NCBI GenBank assembly: GCA_021307315.1
Contig: JAJSPD010000036.1
Coordinates: forward strand, 248,001-312,000
Reading direction: 5' to 3'
Origin: Bisporella sp. PMI_857
Taxonomy: Eukaryota; Ascomycota; Leotiomycetes; Helotiales; Helotiaceae
DNA: 64,000 nucleotides
Part shown: piece by piece, positions 34,831 to 47,204 of the stretch
Layout of the letters: each line of letters starts with the position of its first letter
Numbering within the stretch: position 1 is the stretch's first letter
The notes under the pieces: generated by a model
The model's input: only the letters and a program-made list of their open reading frames with translations
Told to the model about the DNA's origin: nothing
Database searches by the model: none
Translations under genes and position numbers: made by a program

Positions 34831-37638
34831 ATGTTAAGTTTACAGAAAGACCACCGAATCAAAGGGTTGATCAGATGCGAATCGTGCCCTAAATCGTTTG
34901 CTGTACGCGGACAGTATAAGTATTGCCCCAGTCCATTTTGAACTTCGCTAGGCTTACCGCTTTTTTTCAGTCGCCATCGCAAAACCCACACAAAACCATA
35001 CCGTTGTGGTCACTGCTCAGTGGGATTTGCTCTAAGAAACGACCTTGATCGACACAAGGTCAAACACGGCGGACAGGTCGATACGAAATTTTATTGTAAA
35101 TGGCCTGGGTGCCTTTTCAAAGGCGCTTCGCGACGGGACAACCTTTTGAAGCATATACATAAAGCGCATAAGCAGAAGGACATCACAGAACAACAGAATG
35201 TACAGGCTGAGATTCAGGCAGTCTATGAGAAGTGCTTGAAGGAACAGAAGGCTTCAACAGAACGTCTGAACTTTATGAAAGCCGTACAGAGTGGCAACAC
35301 TTCAATGGTGACCTTATTGCTACAGAATGGAGCAGACGTTGCAGAGAGAAATGATACGGGACAGACATCATTACATATCGCTACGCTAAACGGAAACTTA
35401 GAGATGACACAAGTGCTATTGAGTGCGGGCATTAATATCGACGCTAGGGACAACTACGATATGACGGCCCTTTACTATGCTGCAAAGGCCGGGAATGAAA
35501 CCATTTTACAGATTCTGTTACGACACAGTGCTGGTGTTAACATCATAGAGAAAACAAAGAATGGTAGTACGGTGCTACATGACATCTCTAGTTCCGGCAA
35601 TGAAAATATTGTACGCCTCCTAGTGGACAAGCTAGTAGAGCTTAATGCAGACGTAGACACACCAGACAATAACGAAATGACTGCATTATACCGGGCGGCT
35701 ATGAACGGCCATAGTGCAATTGTGGCGATACTGTTAGCTGCAGGCGCTGGGAGTGTTGGCAGACCAAAGCCATCATCTACTTCTATTGGAATCCGGAAGT
35801 ATACAGCACTACGAGCAGCTGCCAAGCGGGGCCACGAAGCAGTAGTAGATTTATTACTATCTGCTAGCTATAAGCCAACAATCTCGGAGCTACAAGCAGC
35901 TATAAATGGGGGTCATAGTGCGATTGTAGAGAAACTTTTAGCTGCTAGTGCCGATGCTAATGCTGCTACATATAATGGCCGGGCGGCACTACAAGCCGCT
36001 GCAGAAAGAGGCCATGAAGCGATCGTTGAAAAACTTTTAGCTGCTGGTGCAGATGTTAACGCTGCTGCTGCTACAGATTCTGGCCGGACAGCACTACAAG
36101 CCGCTGCAGAAAAGGGTCATGAAGCGATTGTGGAGAAACTTTTAGCTGCTGGTGCAGATGTTAATGCTGCTGCTGCTATACGTAGTGGCCGGACAGCACT
36201 ACAAGCCGCTGCAGAAAAGGGTCATAAAGCGATTGTGGAGAAACTTTTAGCTGCTGGTGCAGATGTTAATGCTGCTGCTGCTATACGTAGTGGCCGGACA
36301 GCACTACGCGCTGCTGCAGAAAGTGGTCATAAAGCAATCGTTGAAAAACTTTTAGCTGCTGGTGCAGATGTTAACGCTGCTGCTGCTGCTAGTTATGGTG
36401 GCCGGACAGCACTACAAGCCGCTGCAGAAAGTGGCCATAAAGCGATTGTGGAGAAACTTTTAGCTGCTGGTGCCGATGCTAATGCTGCTGCTGCTACAAA
36501 TTCTGGCCGGACAGCACTACGCGCCGCTGCAGAAAATGGTCATGAAGCAATCGTTGAAAAACTTTTAGCTGCTGGTGCAGATGTTAACGCTGCTGCTGCT
36601 ACAGATTATGGTCGGACAGCACTACAAGCCGCTGCAGAAAAGGGTCATGGAGCGATTGTGGAGAAACTTTTAGCTGCTGGTGCCGATGCTAATGCTGCTG
36701 CTGCTACACATAGTGGCCGGACAGCACTACGCGCCGCTGCAGAAAGTGGTCATGAAGCAATCGTTGAAAAACTTTTAGCTGCTGGTGCAGATGTTAACGC
36801 TGCTGCTGCTACAGATTATGGTCGGACAGCACTACAAGCCGCTGCAGAAAAGGGTCATGAAGCGATTGTGGAGAAACTTTTAGCTGCTGGTGCAAATGTT
36901 AATGCTGCTGCTGCTATACGTAGTGGCCGGACAGCACTACAAGCCGCTGCAGAAAGTGGCCATAAAGCGATTGTGGAGAAACTTTTAGCTGCTGGTGCCG
37001 ATGCTAATGCTGCTGCTGCTACAAATTCTGGCCGGACAGCACTACGCGCCGCTGCAGAAAAGGGTCATGAAGCAATCGTTGAAAAACTTTTAGCTGCTGG
37101 TGCAGATGTTAACGCTGCTGCTGCTACAGATTATGGTCGGACAGCACTACAAGCCGCTGCAGAAAATGGTCATGAAGCAATCATTGAAAAACTTTTAGCT
37201 GCTGGTGCAGATGTTAATGCTGCTGCTGCTACAGATTATGGTCGGACAGCACTACAAGCCGCTGCAGAAAAGGGTCATGAAGCGATCGTTGAAAAACTTT
37301 TAGCTGTTGGTGCCGATGTCAATGCTGCTGCTGCTACAAATTATGGCCGGACAGCACTACAAGCCGCTGCAGGAAGTGGTCATGAAACGATTGTAGAAAG
37401 GCTTTTAGCTGCTGGTGCCGATGTCAATGCTGCTGCTGCTACATATTATGGCCGAACAGCACTACAAGCCGCTGCAGGAAGTGGTCATGAAACGATTGTA
37501 GAAAGGCTTTTAGCTGCTGGTGCCGATGTCAATGCTGCTGCTGCTACATATTATGGCCGAACAGCACTACAAGCCGCTGCAGGAAGGGGCCATGAAGCGA
37601 TTGTAGCGATTCTAGTAGGTGCTGGGGCAGTTAAATAG
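34831..37638 (+). CDS. C2H2 zinc-finger / ankyrin-array protein, ~918 aa
   Basis: Two exons, 34831-34919 and 34971-37638, are joined by a 51-nt intron inside the first finger. Splicing builds C-E-S-C plus RHRKTH, then a second finger (CGHCSVGFALRNDLDRH) and a third (CKWPGCLFKGASRRDNLLKH). Residues ~115-400 form diverged ankyrin units (VTLLLQNGADVAERNDTG; TALYYAAKAGNETILQILL). The rest is 16 nearly identical 34-35-residue units (GHEAIVEKLLAAGADVNAAA) and a final half unit. Zinc fingers N-terminal to a long ankyrin array suggest a nucleic-acid-binding or nuclear protein with a variable recognition surface; that role is inference. The frame is open throughout. Confidence 0.88.
36000..37610 (+). 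repeat. 102/105-bp tandem array encoding 16 ankyrin units
   Basis: Units repeat CTTTTAGCTGCTGGTGCAGATG and GCTGCAGAAA blocks, with only a few variable codons per unit. Those codons cluster at fixed positions: the residues after NAAAA (TDSG, IRSG, TNYG, TYYG) and the residue pair before GH (EK, ES, EN, GS). Two adjacent units near 37380-37560 are almost identical. Confidence 0.9.
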
Positions 37639-37659
37639 GCGCAAAGGCTTATTTTTTTT

Positions 37660-37681
37660 GGGGGGGGGGGGGGGGGGGGGG
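37660..37681 (+). repeat. 22-bp poly-G tract
   Basis: An uninterrupted G run 21 bp beyond the stop codon of the C2H2-ankyrin gene, preceded by eight T and followed by TTTGGGGG. It could form a quadruplex in DNA or mRNA 3' UTR, or could be of assembly-uncertain length. Confidence 0.8.
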
Positions 37682-37945
37682 TTTGGGGGAGCGGCTCATA
37701 AGCTTCGAACTTGCTATCGAGAAGAAGAACAGCTGTCCGAATTTTAGTGCAGCGCATAGGCTATATAGGCACGATCGAAGACTTTACGATCAAGCCAACG
37801 AAGCAGCACGCATTCTTTTTGACTGGCTTCAGCCACCAGACGCCATCTCAGCTAACCGTCCGACGAGTCAACTGTTCCAGCCACGGTAGGTCCCAGCCTA
37901 AAGCACGTTGGTCTGATACCCGCTGGGCCTCATCATGGCATAAAT

Positions 37946-38185
37946 ATGGATCTCTCTCTTCTACATGATGGCAGCGATATGGAGGAGAGCAATGTTGAAT
38001 ATAACGATGATGACAAGGGAAATTTAGATGATGAAAAGCAGGAGAGTATATGCACAGGTAAGTATAGCCGGTGGCCAAAGCTGGATGAGCATCGCTTGGC
38101 AGCATACGAAAAGGAGAACAGGCCATGGGCATGGATTTTGGAGAGATTCACCGGTAGGACTGAGGCAGCAATCCGTACGCGCTGA
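37946..38185 (+). pseudogene. SANT/Myb-like fragment
   Basis: An 79-codon frame has an acidic leader (DDDKGNLDDEKQES) and then YSRWPKLDEHRLAAYEKE, WILERFTGRTEAAIRTR. The spacing of W, DE..L, W..I, F.GRT..A and R.R matches a single SANT/Myb helix-turn-helix. The frame ends right at the third helix, so it is truncated. A different SANT-like fragment lies at 52308-52415. Confidence 0.5.
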
Positions 38186-38554
38186 AGTATTATTTTGCAC
38201 AGAAACGAAAAGCTAAAGGTAGATAAGCAATAGCTCACATTTATATTTTTATAATGTCCAAGTGTTTCGTACTTTTCTGCTTTCATCAAAATTCGTTGCC
38301 CGTCTCAAACCCAGATATCATGTTTCGCCATTTAGCTAAAGCTCCCAACGAGCATTAAAAGTATCCAAAATCATAGCTGTTACAGTGTACTACAGATGAT
38401 TTCTCATCAGTCATAGGCCTTAAAAGACAGTAAAAGAATAGAGCGCTTACCTCTTGATGCTCTTTGGTCATAAAGCGCACCATATATTATGCCACACCAG
38501 CAGAGCGCAAAAGAGTACCTACTGGATGAAAACTCGACGTATTGGTCCGGTCAC

Positions 38555-39841
38555 TTATCTGATATTGTCATTTTCACCCGTCCTTTTTCTATTCTCATTA
38601 GAAGATGGCTTCCCATCGCTCTTCGAGTCTGCTGACCGCCTGCTCTTTTTTGTCTGATCTGAAGGCTGGATGTTGTTGTCCCTTGGTTCAGGAGCGGAAA
38701 CATCAGCTTGGGTATCGTTAGAGGTCCCATCTCGTGTGGCAAACCGACTGCGATAACGATCTGTAACCACTTTCTGAACTATCGCCTCCGACGTCGAGGT
38801 AACCAGCTGCATCGACCTGTCCTTGGTTGATAACCCCTTCACGTCAAAGATGTCGGCAGACGTTGTGAACACTACTTGGTCATTATCGTCACCGCCTCTC
38901 ACCTCCCCAACAGTGTGGATTTTTGGATATGACACTTGTTTGGAAGCCCGTTCACCGATGTCCAACAACTGTTTTACCATACTAATTTCTTCTTGTAAGC
39001 GCAATTTCTCGCGATCATAATCAGGCCCTTGGTTTAATATCAATAAACCAAATCGTTCTTGTAGGTGCTCGATATTTTCGATGATCTTGCCTCCATTACG
39101 GTGTTGTTCTTGGTGGGCTCGGAGTTGAGCCTCGAATCGATTCTTCATGGTATCGGCAAGTGTTGGGATTGCGCCTAATAAAGACGTAGACCTAGCGTCT
39201 TCACAGATTTGAAGACACAATATAGCGAAGTCCTTTTCGTCTTGAAGATATACTCTCGTGTCAATTTGAGCTGTGCTATCCTTAATCCGTGCAAATTCAT
39301 CTTGGATGCGTTCAAGCTGAATATTTAAATTGCGGGTTGTGTTTTTAATCATCTCTTTGTGATACTGGGTGGCGTCATGATTATCACTAGATTCTTGCCT
39401 AATTGATGGTTAATAAACACCAGGACAAAGGAAGTGCGAAACTAACGTCGTCATAGTGCCGACGCCAATAACAATCGTTGACTTATAACCAGCGAGAGTG
39501 TCCGTAAACCCACTGATGTCACTAGCCATGAATTCCATCTTTGCCCAGTCTACAAGATTAGGATTTGATTTCTTGCTAAAGTCTGCCATAACGACCTCGA
39601 GATCTTGAAACACCTGGTTGCATCGCTCAATCAGCTTTTGAAGAGGTATCGTGATCGTGGCTTTAAAGCCAACGGTTGTCTTCAACGAGCCTAAAATATC
39701 TATTAAGTCTTCGACCTCACGCTGTAGCCTACGCAACATCTTGTCGTCATTGCCGTATCGCTCAACCGTCGCAGAGAGCGATTTCGACGACCGAATGGTG
39801 GCTGCGACCAACGAAGCACTAATGTTCATACGATCCGCCAT
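38555..39841 (-). CDS. Stand-alone fungal STAND N-terminal domain protein, ~412 aa
   Basis: Two exons, 39841-39447 and 39398-38555, with a 48-nt intron (39399-39446, GTTAGT..TTAG) in frame. The N-terminus (MADRMNISASLVAATIRSSK) and the following helical region (LRRLQREVEDLIDILGSL; FMASDISGFTDTLAGYKST) match the fungal N-terminal domain usually fused to NACHT or ankyrin modules (Helo-like/Fungal_N group). The second half is coiled-coil-rich (EKLRLQEEISMVKQLLDIG) and ends in a basic, serine-rich tail. No ATPase or repeat follows; the stop is clear. It may be a solo signalling or adaptor partner for nearby NLRs, or a truncated receptor. Confidence 0.75.
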
Positions 39842-40113
39842 AGCTGATATTTAGAGTTCTTTGGCATTAACGTAGTTATGATTTAGATCTGACGCCGATA
39901 TGAGCCAATCTTGGTACGATGACATTTAGAATAGAGAGGTTGAAGCAAGCGTCACTACTAGGGCGGGGATCGGAGATGCCAAGCACCACCAACCCGGTCA
40001 CGTGTGCACTCTGAACTCTAAAGTCCACTTGCTTTGGAACATGCCTCAGATATTTGGAGCATGATGACACACACTCCTTCGTGTTTATGTTTTCTGGCAC
40101 CAATCATTGAACT

Positions 40114-40596
40114 TTAATGGAAAAGATGCCAAATGACCTGCCTTGTACTGGGAGCTTCGGAAAATGCGTTTTTACAGTGATGCTTAAAATTTTGAGCAAC
40201 TGGTGGTTCGATTTGATGGGCTTTCTTCAGATCTGAGATATCACCAACATGGATACCCCATATAGAGGTCTGAGACATTTCTGAGAGTGGTGCTCCAACA
40301 GAGAATAGATTGCGGAGATCCGTGTGATGAATGTACATGAGGCTTGGCATTTGTCATGTGTATTGCTAATGATACACCGCCCCGCACTAAGACCACAGTC
40401 AGTCATGCCGAGTACAGCCTGCGCCAACATTTAGCCGATCACGGATCATAAGCCCAACAAATTCGCCGAACTTGGTACCGTAGTCATTGAAACGGAAGAG
40501 ATTTCGGCAACTTGTGTCAGAGTGCCCCAATGCTATTTGCATGTAATGCGTTCCGAGGGCTTGAGCTTCCGGGTTCGCGAGCAAATCGCCGTGCAC
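40114..40596 (-). CDS. Possible two-exon hypothetical gene
   Basis: A frame from 40596 (MHGDLLANPEAQALGTHYMQ) ends soon after LNVGAG. A second from ~40350 (MPSLMYIHHTDLRNLFSVGA) runs to 40114. A GTACTC..CATTAG stretch between them could be an intron, but the junction was not resolved. No family is recognised, and the composition is gene-like only in part. Confidence 0.25.
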
Positions 40597-40599
40597 TTC

Positions 40600-41944
40600 C
40601 GCTTTTTATGCACTTATTGATATACAACTAAGCATTTGTTCCACAAATGATCTCTAGAAAGGCTCTATCTTCAGAACAAGTTAATCTGCAGAGGTTTGTC
40701 TCCCGAGCAATAAGGTCCGGGGATATTCCTCGCCCACGTTACCGCTATGGAGCATTGATCACGAGGAGCGTAAGCCACATTTATTGACGCCCGCGTCTGT
40801 CAAGCGCCAGCCAAAGGGAGCTAAATTTTACTCCTAGATCCTGCTCGATATTCAAATTGCATATACTTGAACACAAAGCATTTCACTGCCTAGAGGCACT
40901 CTGAGCACCTGTAAGTCTTTTTCTCAATTTTACCAGGTCCAGATCGTTTATCTGAAGTATTGGAACACCACTACAGACGCGGAAGGATTCCAACAGCCTG
41001 GCCATTGGTTCGGCGATCAGGTTTCCTCTACAGGACCCCGCATCAGAGTACAATCCACATAGACGTGGGGTTTAAAGATTGGTGCATTGGAGCCCCAGTG
41101 TGGCACCCACTCCAGTCTTGCATGAGCTCGTCGAATTGCTTGCAATGTCGTTGATGCATATTTGTGCGATGTAACCGCCTAGCCTTTCTCTGATCTTCGG
41201 CCAGTGGTTAAAGCAATCGTAGAAATGAAAACCAGCCAAAATTTGTTGCGCTTCAGGTAGGCTAGAATGGCCCAAGGCAAATATTGAAACTAAGGGATGA
41301 TATTATATACTTGCTCAAATAAGAGATAGAGATGATGCCTAGGCTTTGCTCGACATACGATGGCGTCGCATTGCGATCCGTGAGTGACTCCTGTGCCATC
41401 TAGAATGGGCAGATTGCAGACTGCGGTGGTATCGGTGCGGACGAATTGATTTGACGTGGGTCAAAAGCGAGGCTGACGAAAGGGGTGGAGGACTTAGTGG
41501 CAAAATGGGTGACCAACAAGAAGCTGTCAGATGTTGCAATACGTTCAAAGCCTTGTCTGAACTACTTATTGGCGTTAAGCAAATACTTTTCTGTTGTCCA
41601 TATTAATATTGCACAGCGCCACGTACTATGCAAATCATTTTTGCAGAACCAAGCTGCTTCTTGCGAATGCATCCATAGCAACTACATACCACTGTTGCTT
41701 CCTTGGATATCAGACGCATGTTACGAAAAATAGATGGCACACCACTCTCTGCTGCAGACGATTAAATGAGGAGATCATCGAGTCATATCCTGCGATAGCG
41801 TGGATTTCCTGCTGGGCTCTAGCCGGATAGCAAGCTGCTATACATCACGGCATAGTATGCATTATTGTATTCTTTTCTGAAGAGACTGACGTCAGAATTT
41901 ACATAAAGATATTTTTTCAATCTTTTGGTGAATATATTCCAACT
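40600..41944. other. Intergenic, nothing recognised
   Basis: Short frames on both strands only, with no motif, repeat or RNA gene identified. Confidence 0.45.
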
Positions 41945-43636
41945 ATGGCTAAAAACAATTCGAATGTCACGATAGAAGCCGATCTTATGCGAGCTTTCCA
42001 GGGCTTAGTCACTAACATTGGGGATCTAACATCGAATGACAATTACAAGACAATCGCAGGAGTGTTTGGGGAAATTCCAAGATTGAAAGAGGTGATTGAA
42101 TTGAAAGACTCTGAACTGGTCGGTCTCAGGAGGGAGATTACTGAGCTGAGAAGCAAGTACGAGAATCGTCTCCAAGATAATCTCGAAATGTACCGAAAGC
42201 AGCAAAACAACCTGGAAAAGGAAAATGCAACGTCGACTACAACGATCTTGAACCTCGAATCAGTGATTAAAGAGAAAAACGTAGCTTCAGAGGAGCACAC
42301 CCGCGCACAAAATGTCCTGCAAGAAAAGCTTGAACAAGTCACGAAACTACTGGACGCGGAGAAGAAGAAGGTAGCAGGTGCCACTGCGGATGTGTCAAAG
42401 CTACAGCAAATCATAAAGGGGAAAGATCTCGGAATCGACAAATTGAAAGAGAGCCTGCGCAATGAAAAAGTGCAAAAAGTTGAGGCCAATAATCAGACGC
42501 AAGAACTTGAAAAAAAGATTACTTCTCTGGAGAGAGATTTGCAATCAAGTGCAACAAGACTTGACGAGATTGAAAGTTTCACAACCAAGTTACGGGAAGT
42601 GGATGAGGCAGTATGGCAAGTTCGCTTTTTCTGTCAGCTTATGCCAGGTTATTAACTCTAGCTTTAGGATCAAACGGCTGGATGAAGTTTGGGAGGCTGC
42701 TTATGGGGCGGTTGTATTACTCTTTGAAGAAGATCTTGCAGAAGAGAGACTTGGAGTAAGTTTACCTCCAGCTAAAAGAAATCTTTTTGTTCTTGGCTGA
42801 CAGCTACATAGGATAAGACAGCGTGGAAACACTTGAAAGATTCTGAACATTTAGACCGTGCAATTCCTCTTCCACGATCGAACAGCCTTGCAGCAAAACA
42901 CATGCGAGTCGCTGCATTGCTGGCGATTCTTGCGCGGTCCATCAGCCAGCATATATTCCAGCCAACATACCTTTTGGAAGATAATGAAGATAGAGACGAA
43001 ATTCGGTCGCTCTTGGTTAATTTAGCAGTTACAAACAGCAAAAAGGAATCATTTTGCCGCGCTCTTTTGCTCTCTATATTTCCAGAGGACCAGGCGAAGA
43101 ATTCTGCCAAGGCTGTTGAACAAGTGGTCAGGGAAGTCGCCTGGTGCGTTCGAAACCTGGTGTTCGATGCCCAATTTGAAAAGTTTCGTTCGGACGTCGA
43201 AGGCGTCGTGCGAAAGGCCCTGGATGTTTGGCACCTTGTACAAAACACCAGGGAAAAGTTCGAGCCCTACTTTGAATTAAACCATTACCTCGACTTTGAA
43301 TGGCACACGCTCAGGTTCGATAACAGCCGCGTCAGCGCCGGGAATGAGAACACGGCCAACGCGTCAAAAGATGACGAAGCGCTGCTCATGATCTTTCCCC
43401 GTATTTACGTCATAGCGGACGGCGAGCCCGACCCCGTGACCCCGGGGGTCGTGCTGATGAAATCGCAATCGATACCTGCGGCGGAGGAGATGGAAAGGAA
43501 CAGCCCATCCAGCCCCGTCGCTGGGAAAGCAGGTCCGCGGTCGAGGGAAATCAGATCCCGGGCAATGTCAAATTCCGCGAACGCCGCGAACGCCGCGAAC
43601 GGTTTTTTATCCAAAAAACTCCTGCCGGGCGTGTAA
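41945..43636 (+). CDS. Coiled-coil protein of unknown function, ~527 aa
   Basis: Three exons join in frame: 41945-42615, 42668-42755 and 42812-43636. Residues ~40-220 are a long heptad-rich coiled coil (LRREITELRSKYENRLQDNL; LDAEKKKVAGATADVSKLQQ). The C-terminal half is globular and helical (LPRSNSLAAKHMRVAALLAI; DVEGVVRKALDVWHLV) and ends in a basic, Ala/Asn-repeat tail. Intron 1 (42616-42667) needs a GC donor (GCAAGT); the only GT alternative gives a 31-nt intron. The family is seen in other ascomycetes to my recollection but has no function I can name. Base composition is notably GC-richer after ~43250. Confidence 0.75.
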
Positions 43637-43835
43637 TGGGATGGCTCAACAGATTACTTACTGTGGAGGCTCGAAATGGCAAGGAAATAGGATGAAGTGG
43701 TCCTCGCCTGGTGATCAAGGCACGCATTCATCGATGCTGGGTTGGATTACTCTTTTTTGTTTGGAGTTTATATTTGGCAGCTTTTATTGAGATTCTTAAA
43801 CTGTCTCTTGTTGTTTTGGCGCTATGCTTGTATTC

Positions 43836-44016
43836 TGTTGGAATGCATGTACATAGCTTCACGCGTTCCATATCGCAAGGATTGTGGTCCTCTACCATCT
43901 ATATAGCTACCTGGCAATAGGCCGTGGCTTAGAGGAATCAACGGATATCATAACCACACCAGCAAGAGCGTAGTCACAGCTGCTACGCCTTTTGCTACGT
44001 GGTAGGTATTCCGACA
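43836..44016 (+). mobile_element. Solo LTR, copia-like family A, copy 3
   Basis: A 181-bp copy starts TGTTGGAATGC and ends GTATTCCGACA, with a perfect 5-bp duplication TATTC (43831-43835 and 44017-44021). It lies just 3' of the coiled-coil gene and shares CTACGCCTTTTGCTACGTG with the other two copies. Confidence 0.8.
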
Positions 44017-44437
44017 TATTCCCATGCTTGATGGTAGCTTAGCGCGTGTACCCAAAGGTTACTATCCTGACATTCTGTATGTGGATCTCTTTTTCCTTCC
44101 TTAGTTATTACTCTAGTCAATAAAGCGCTGTCAACCTAGTCAGGACTTGAGTGTTGTGACAACATGTGCTTGTGTAGCATAGCACGCGATGGAGCACAGT
44201 TTTTCAAGTACCCGCCACGCGCTCCGCTTCTGAGTATGCTATAAATACATAACTATAGTTAATTATAATAAAATAATGATAGCTAAAGAAAAGACAAAGG
44301 TATTGGGAATGAAGTGGTTATGTTATTGTAGACGTCAGGCGGCAACATTCAATAGTATACAAAGACCAGCTCCCTAGGACCCTCTCTATCAAAGTTATTA
44401 TAATAAATATATATAATATAATACAGAGATTTCGTAA

Positions 44438-47025
44438 TTATGGATCATTGTAGTGTCTTGCGCCTTTCTCTAGCAGCAGCTCTACGACCCCCTTGTGCCT
44501 ATTCTCCACAGCCCACGACAACGGCGTTTGACTATAGTTGTCTTTAATCTCCAGCTCAGCGCCTTTCTCTAGCAGCAGCTTCACTACCGCTTCGTGCCCA
44601 TTCTTTACAGCCCACAACAGCGGCGTTCGACTATCCTCGTCTTTGGTCTCCAGCTCAGCGCCTTTTTCTAGCAACAGCTTCACTACCGCTTCGTGCCCAT
44701 TCCTTACAGCCAACGACAGCGGCGATCGGCCATAACTGTCTTTCGGATTAGGACTGTCGCTACCAACTAAGAACTGTACTGCCTTGTCGACACCAAAGTA
44801 TGCTGCCAAGTGTAGGCCAGTCATTTGCTTTGGAACCTCTTGGCTATATTTTCTATGCCCCAACCACCTCTTAACAGCCGTAAGTGCTTGACTTGATGCC
44901 TCGACCTGGGCTTGTTTCTGGAGAAATTCTAGAACACCTTGACAAGAAGCCAAAGCCTGCCGAGCATGATGACCCCAGTTATTTGCTGCGTAGTCATATA
45001 GCTTATTTAATTGAAGCCGCTGTTCAAATGCCTCGTCGTTTTCACAAATTCCACTCTTGAATTGGTCGAATGAGAGATACGAAACGCAGATTGTCGTGAT
45101 ATTTGTTTGCGCCTCAGGAAACCAATGGCCTTGTGTTCGCTCGAAGAATTCTTGTGTTGTATAATGAACTAATCGAATAATTCTACTTTCCTCATCAATT
45201 GTAACTAACCCGGCACATACAGAGACTATATCTTCAATCTCTGAAAAGTTTAGTTCGTCGAGTTTAGGCTCGCCTACTTCAACTCCAAGCGCATGCCGAA
45301 GCTCCGTTGTAGCAAGTGGTCTTTTTGCGCAGGTAATCCATGACAGAACTTGTTTAGCAAGCTCTCTTTGGTCTTTGATCTGGCCATTGATTCGTTCCAT
45401 GGCATTGTTATATGCGTGGTCATATGCTACAGATCCTGTGATCAAAACTTTTAAAGCGGTTTGGACTGCTTTTGGCGACCTCTTCCCGGTTAAGGATTCG
45501 AGATGAAGCTGTGCAAGTAGAAACCTAGTAGAGTTAGCGTGATTCAATTAGTGCTCGAAATAAACTACATACATCCCATTTACAGCCTTGGCAATGCCTG
45601 TCTTGATTTCCTTTTGTAAGTCAGGACTCCGAGCTACAAATCCTGGAAGCCGGAACAAATTGCCATCGAGGTATTTTCGCACATCTTCTTCGCTAGCTCG
45701 GATCTCTAGCCTTGAATTCCCCTCAAACTCCCTTTCGATGCTTGATATCGGCCGTGAAGTGGCAAAGAGGTTTGCCCGGTACTTTGCCTGGAGGTTAAAG
45801 AGGCTTGATAAGAATCTTTGTCGACAGCCATCAGACATTTGGCATTCATCAAGTGCGTCAACGATAATGAAGACTCTCGAATATAGTGCAGTCACTACTT
45901 GGAGAGATCTAGAAATTTCGTCGAGAGATGGCCGTGTCCGTTTCGTTCTGTGTCGATCATAAAGCTCTTCCACGGCGCCTAGCAAAGGCTGCTGGCTCTT
46001 AGCTAGTTGTTTCAGCAAGCTCGCGAGTAAGCCGTCGATTTTCTGTTCTTCTTGACGTCGGAAGTTGCAATAGATATACGCAATACCAATAGTCTGGTCG
46101 TTGGAAAACTGTGTAGTAAGCTCGTCTACTACAATTGACGTAAGAATTGTCTTCCCAGCTTCAGGGATTCCTGGACAGAACAACACCTGTTTATCGGTTT
46201 CTAGCCACGCCTGGAATTCCGCTGAGTCTAGAAGCCATTTGCCAGTGTCTCCCTGTCGCCGGGTGATATAATCGTGCTGTTGAGGAGCGTAGTCGATTGG
46301 GGTAATCCAGTCGAGGATAGTTTGACGCTGGCAATCTTCTTGCTCTCGTCTCACTCTCTTGACCTCTTCGTATCTTATGTCCCCGTCTTCGCGTATCCTT
46401 TTTAGACTCGCTGTCGTTCCCTCTCGCCAGTTACTGGCTTGTTTGAAATATTTGTTCTGCTCTCTATCCAATTCATCAAGCTTTGTTTCGTTGTTTTTAA
46501 TAACTTCGTGAATATCTCGAAGGTCTTCTGCTACATTGCGAATATATCGTTCTACTCCGTGGAGAATCGTTCTAGGCACAAGACTATTAGAAGCAGGATA
46601 CATAATAGTATAGTGACTTACTGTTGATCGCCTTGCAAAGCTAACATAAATAGCTCCTTAGCCCCACCTAACGCCTTTAGTGATGGTTTTAGCTTGCAGT
46701 CAAACTTCGGTCCAATAACGTGCTTCCCAATGAAGCTACTTTTCCCCACAAAATCTTCAATAATATGCAGCGATTCTTCGCATTTTTTGAGTACGGGCTT
46801 GAGGTATTCTAGACTGGTAAGTCGCGCTTCGTTGTCTTCGTAGATCTCGAGGTGTGTTTGTAAAGATTTCACCGCTCCATTAAATCCATACAAAGCAGTT
46901 GTCATAGAATTTAGGTCAGAAGAGCCGAATTCAGAAGGGCCCAGAAACTTTCTAGAGAGTTTCAGACATGATCCAGCGAGTTGAATGACAGTTATGACGC
47001 TGGCGGTAAGGCTGAGTCCGTCCAT
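44438..47025 (-). CDS. NACHT-ankyrin STAND protein, ~833 aa
   Basis: Three exons, 47025-46622, 46583-45573 and 45524-44438, with introns of 38 and 48 nt and the frame preserved. An N-terminal fungal STAND domain ([20 protein letters not shown]) leads into a charged helix and then the NACHT ATPase. Its Walker A is [11 protein letters not shown], Walker [16 protein letters not shown], and the sensor region [14 protein letters not shown] winged-helix-like segment follows ([33 protein letters not shown]). The C-terminus has about four ankyrin units, three sharing [18 protein letters not shown]. It looks intact and is a typical fungal NLR candidate. A diverged LTR of family B lies about 180 bp upstream of its start. 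Confidence 0.92.
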
Positions 47026-47204
47026 ATTTCGCCCACACTAGCCGGCTCTAGTCATCATGTTAAGCGTAGCTCCGTTGTGCATACGTGAAAGCGGGTTGAG
47101 AGAAAGCGAAAAATGAAAGAAGATTGCTTGTTGGCTTCGCAGATATGTTGTCTGCACCCAGCCTCACAAGGCTGAATCCAACCTTCCAGGTATACTGGGG
47201 GTTA

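Noticed and set aside
42043..43248. Minus-strand frames rich in Ser, Cys and Phe
   Set aside because: Antisense of the coiled-coil gene; low-complexity composition follows from complementing Glu/Lys codons.
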